In this document: positions 14,225 to 16,167 of the stretch, one piece after another | Layout of the letters: each line of letters begins with the position of its first letter | Position numbering within the stretch: the stretch's first letter is position 1 | Assembly: GCA_002494135.1 (NCBI GenBank) | Contig: DLBG01000038.1 | Location: forward strand, 1-16,167 | Reading direction: 5' to 3' | Source: Lachnospiraceae bacterium UBA7027 | Lineage (GTDB): Bacteria; Bacillota; Clostridia; Lachnospirales; Lachnospiraceae | Length of the DNA: 16,167 nt | The notes under the pieces: model-generated | What the model was told of the DNA's origin: nothing | Seen by the model: the letters and a program-made list of their open reading frames with translations, nothing else | Database searches by the model: none | Position numbers and translations under genes: made by a program

Positions 14225-14232
14225 AAATCAGT

Positions 14233-15231
14233 TTGGAAGGGAATCAGGAAATCAATTTGACGCCCAGCGCGGAAGCTGCAGTGGTGGATGCACCGGTTGT
14301 GGAAACGGTCACCGTAGATGCGCCGGAGACCCCGAAAGTAATGATACAGTCACAGGCGGACTATTTTGCAAGCGCATTTTCCTATCAGCCGCCGACACCG
14401 GAAACGACGCCGACAGATGCCGCCACTGCGACGGCAGCAGCAGGCCCGGATCCGGCAACAGGCTCTGATTCGGTAATTACACCGATTGAGAGTACGGGCG
14501 GTGTTCAGGGCAGTTACGGTTCGCAGAGTTCCTACGGAGCACAGGGCGGTTACGATTCGCAGAGTTCTTATGGTTCTCAAAGCAGTTTCGGAACACAGAA
14601 CAGCTATAACGGCCAAAGCAGTTACGGCTTACAAAGTGGGTATGATAACCAAAGCAGTTACGGTTCGCAGAGTGCGTACGGGGGGCAGAATTCCTATTTC
14701 GGCGCCGGAAGCACATACGGCTCTCAGAATACGTACGGTTCCCAGAGCAGTTACGGTTCTCAGGGCGCATACGGTTCTCAGAACAGTTATGGCGGAGCCG
14801 TTTATCAGCAGCCTCAGACCACCTATGTAAAGGATCCGTTTTCTCCTGCAAAAAGTTATCCGTCAGGCGGATATTATCCGAACAGCGGCGAATACAGTAC
14901 TCCGGATTACAATCCCCAGAGTCTGTATGCAAACGATCCCTTTGCTTCCTATTATGATGAGGAAGAGATGCCGCCGAGACTTGGAAACGGACTTGCAATT
15001 GCCGCACTGGTTCTGGGAATTGTTTCCATCGTGTCCATCTGCACGAGAACGGGTCTGGTTCCCGGCATTATTGCCATTATTCTCGGAGCCAAAGGAGCAG
15101 AGCAGTGTGAGAATAAGGCAATGGCAAAAACCGGCATGATTCTCGGAATCGGCGGAACACTTGCAGGCATCATTTCCATTGTTGCCCTGATTCTTCAGTT
15201 TACTACAAGCATTATGGATTACTTACCATGA
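14233..15231 (+). CDS. DUF4190 membrane protein with Ser-Tyr-Gly-Gln low-complexity tract
   Basis: The product is 332 residues from a TTG start. Residues 1-90 are acidic then Pro/Thr/Ala-rich. Residues about 94-190 are a hexad-like repeat of S-Y-G-x-Q-S/N, with roughly sixteen tyrosines each next to Gly or Ser and almost no charge. Residues 190-245 are Pro/Tyr-rich. The last 80 residues are two hydrophobic segments with GNGLAIAALVLGIVSIVS, PGIIAIILGAKGAEQ and AKTGMILGIGGTLAGIISIV, the DUF4190 signature. DUF4190 proteins are small membrane proteins of unknown function that often carry Gln/Tyr/Pro-rich, presumably cytoplasmic, N-terminal tails; the regularity here is notable. The composition recalls FUS/EWS prion-like domains of eukaryotes; any phase-separating behaviour is inference. 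It overlaps the following DUF2752 gene by 4 bases. The 108-residue gene at 15772 is a short paralogue. Confidence 0.85.
   Translation: MEGNQEINLTPSAEAAVVDAPVVETVTVDAPETPKVMIQSQADYFASAFSYQPPTPETTPTDAATATAAAGPDPATGSDSVITPIESTGGVQGSYGSQSSYGAQGGYDSQSSYGSQSSFGTQNSYNGQSSYGLQSGYDNQSSYGSQSAYGGQNSYFGAGSTYGSQNTYGSQSSYGSQGAYGSQNSYGGAVYQQPQTTYVKDPFSPAKSYPSGGYYPNSGEYSTPDYNPQSLYANDPFASYYDEEEMPPRLGNGLAIAALVLGIVSIVSICTRTGLVPGIIAIILGAKGAEQCENKAMAKTGMILGIGGTLAGIISIVALILQFTTSIMDYLP
14512..14800 (+). repeat. 18-base coding repeat encoding SYG-x-Q-S units
   Basis: AGTTACGGTTCGCAG-like and TCTCAG-like units recur about every 18 bases, or 6 codons. Third positions vary (TCG/TCT/TCC/AGT for Ser, TAC/TAT for Tyr), so the protein pattern is kept while the DNA has diverged. 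This suggests selection for the amino-acid repeat rather than only recent slippage. Confidence 0.85.
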
Positions 15232-15665
15232 AAAAATACGATAAATTATATGCGGATGACTCCACGGAGGTATGGTATGCCGTCGGCAAAATTTTCATTA
15301 TTATATTTGCAGTCGTTTTCATTGTTTTTCTGATTTGGGGAGAATGGCTGACACACAGAAGGAACACCTGTGCATTTTATCTTTTGCTTCACGCATATTG
15401 TCCGGGTTGCGGCTGCACCAGAGCTACCAACTGGCTGGTCCATCTTCACCCGATTAAGAGTTTTCTCTGTAATCCTTTCATTATAGTAAGCCTTGCAATG
15501 TACTCGGTTTTTATGGTGAATACCTTCCTTTGCAGACATACGAAGAAACTTGGTTTTACCGGAATGCCCGTTACAAAAATGGTATATGCTGACCTGGCAT
15601 TTCTGCTGGTTCAGTGGGTCGTGCGCAATATTTTATTCATCGGTTTCGGGATAACGTGTCTGTGA
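15228..15665 (+). CDS. DUF2752 family membrane protein
   Basis: The product has 145 residues. ATG 15228 overlaps the upstream TGA (ATGA), and no clear Shine-Dalgarno is present, so translation is probably coupled to the DUF4190 gene. The DUF2752 signature is clear: YCPGCGCTRATNWLVHLHP followed by SFLCNP. Three hydrophobic segments are seen, at residues about 19-41, 80-100 and 120-143. The CPGC motif has an extra Cys (CPGCGC), and there are further cysteines at the first loop, in NTFLC and at the C-terminus. The function of the family is unknown; the paired cysteines could bind metal or form a disulfide. It is often found beside TM2 or DUF4190 small membrane proteins, as here. Confidence 0.88.
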   Translation: MKKYDKLYADDSTEVWYAVGKIFIIIFAVVFIVFLIWGEWLTHRRNTCAFYLLLHAYCPGCGCTRATNWLVHLHPIKSFLCNPFIIVSLAMYSVFMVNTFLCRHTKKLGFTGMPVTKMVYADLAFLLVQWVVRNILFIGFGITCL

Positions 15666-15679
15666 AAAATGAAAAGGTC

Positions 15680-15708
15680 TTGCGTGAATAGGGAAAGTGT
15701 TATAGAAT
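15680..15708 (+). promoter_or_regulatory. promoter for the small DUF4190 gene
   Basis: TTGCGT (15680-15685) and TAGAAT (15703-15708) are separated by exactly 17 bases, making this the best -35/-10 pair in the window. The predicted leader is about 57 bases. The element lies just after the DUF2752 stop, so this gene can be expressed apart from the two before it. Confidence 0.65.
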
Positions 15709-15734
15709 TAGCATTGGCGTGTTAATAAATCATC

Positions 15735-15755
15735 AATAATTGTTGTCTAATTATT
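15735..15755 (+). promoter_or_regulatory. AT-only leader stem before the ribosome-binding site
   Basis: AATAATT (15735-15741) and AATTATT (15749-15755) can pair around GTTGTCT, ending 2 bases before GGGGAGG (15758-15764). The stem is weak, and could act as a temperature- or ribosome-sensitive element, or mean nothing. Confidence 0.25.
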
Positions 15756-15771
15756 AAGGGGAGGAATTAAA

Positions 15772-16098
15772 ATGGACGGAAATTTTAATAATCAGGAAGT
15801 TGTTACCAACTACGAAGAACCCAAGGGAACAGGCACTGTAATGGGTAAGCTTTCCTTTATCTTCGGTATCGTAGGTATGGTTTGCTCTATTTCCATCTGC
15901 TGCTCCGGACTTGGTTTTCCTTTTGGCGTAGCTGCACTGGTACTTGGTATTATCGGAAAGAACAAAGATTCTGAAGACGGAAAAGCAAAACTTGGTTTCA
16001 TCTTCGGTATCATCTGCCTTGCACTTGCTGTAATCGGAACCATCGTAAGTCTTACTGCAAACATCGGCAGCAGCCTTCTTCAGTACATGAACAACTAA
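15772..16098 (+). CDS. small DUF4190 membrane protein
   Basis: The product has 108 residues. ATG 15772 follows GGGGAGG with 7-base spacing, a strong site. Residues 1-22 are polar and acidic. Two hydrophobic segments follow, with GKLSFIFGIVGMVCSISICCSGLGFPFGVAALVLGIIG and AKLGFIFGIICLALAVIGTIVSL, matching the DUF4190 two-helix pattern and paralogous to the C-terminus of the protein at 14233. It lacks the SYGQ tract. Three cysteines cluster at the end of the first helix. The best promoter in the window, the strong ribosome-binding site and its uniform codon choice (GGT, CTT, ATC, TTC, GTA) suggest high expression; that is inference. The function is unknown. Confidence 0.85.
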   Translation: MDGNFNNQEVVTNYEEPKGTGTVMGKLSFIFGIVGMVCSISICCSGLGFPFGVAALVLGIIGKNKDSEDGKAKLGFIFGIICLALAVIGTIVSLTANIGSSLLQYMNN

Positions 16099-16122
16099 TT
16101 CAATCCAGTGTTGGAAGAAAGA

Positions 16123-16146
16123 AAGGGACCACATATGTGGTCCCTT
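16123..16146. terminator. perfect 24-base palindrome, probable bidirectional terminator
   Basis: AAGGGACCACAT is followed directly by its exact reverse complement, giving a stem of up to 12 pairs (nine with a six-base CATATG loop). It starts 25 bases after the small DUF4190 stop. The downstream side reads TTCAGAC, a poor T-run, so termination would rest on the A/T pairs at the stem foot. It could also serve a gene arriving from the other side outside the window. Confidence 0.6.
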
Positions 16147-16167
16147 CAGACTACAGACAAACCCATC

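Noticed and set aside
14218..14232. TTG 14218 as the start of the SYGQ/DUF4190 gene
   Set aside because: Its upstream purine run is only about 3 bases away, while TTG 14233 has GGAGG at 8 bases.

Overview
The window looks like the chromosome of a clostridial Firmicute, most likely a Lachnospiraceae-type gut or rumen anaerobe. The reasons are purine-rich GGAGG Shine-Dalgarno sites, extended -10 promoters of the TATGnTAWAAT type, mid-range GC, and the gene families present: GH2 and GH36 glycosidases, a MelB-like symporter, a cytoplasmic LacI-type sensor fused to GGDEF-EAL, a rubredoxin/GltB-like fusion, and DUF4190/DUF2752 membrane proteins. The taxonomic call is inference; no rRNA or tRNA gene is visible.

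Region 1 (1-6249, + strand) is a galactoside-use block. It holds the 3' end of a GH2 glycosidase (5' end outside the window), a MelB-like cation:sugar symporter with an unusual extracellular insert, a terminator, then a GH36 alpha-galactosidase with its own promoter. A small TM2-like membrane protein overlaps the alpha-galactosidase stop codon by 4 bases. Import by the symporter followed by cleavage of alpha- and beta-linked sugars is the simplest reading.

Region 2 (6250-10174, + strand) is a 163-base leader with promoter-like and hairpin elements, then a 1253-residue cytoplasmic cyclic-di-GMP protein. It joins a LacI-type sugar-sensor fold, a GAF-like region, a GGDEF domain (GSDEF variant), an apparently intact EAL phosphodiesterase domain, and a C-terminal solenoid of about ten turns of 23-31 residues carrying a recurring G-I-G motif. 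This solenoid is the strongest candidate for something undescribed.

Region 3 (10140-11585, - strand) is an RNA-modification pair, truA then trmO, read convergently toward the cyclic-di-GMP gene. The last 35 bases of trmO overlap that gene's 3' end.

Region 4 (11693-16146, + strand) begins with an N-terminal rubredoxin-type zinc/iron knuckle joined, through about 220 residues of Glu/Ala/Val repeats, to a shortened and apparently degenerate glutamate-synthase-like domain. Next come a DUF4190 membrane protein with a Ser-Tyr-Gly-Gln repeat tract like eukaryotic FUS/EWS low-complexity regions, a DUF2752 protein overlapping it by 4 bases, and a separately promoted 108-residue DUF4190 protein followed by a perfect 24-base palindrome.

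A theme across the window is long low-complexity or disordered segments attached to ordinary folds: the alpha-galactosidase tail, the rubredoxin-GltB linker and the SYGQ tract. No mobile elements, CRISPR arrays, tRNAs or rRNAs were seen.
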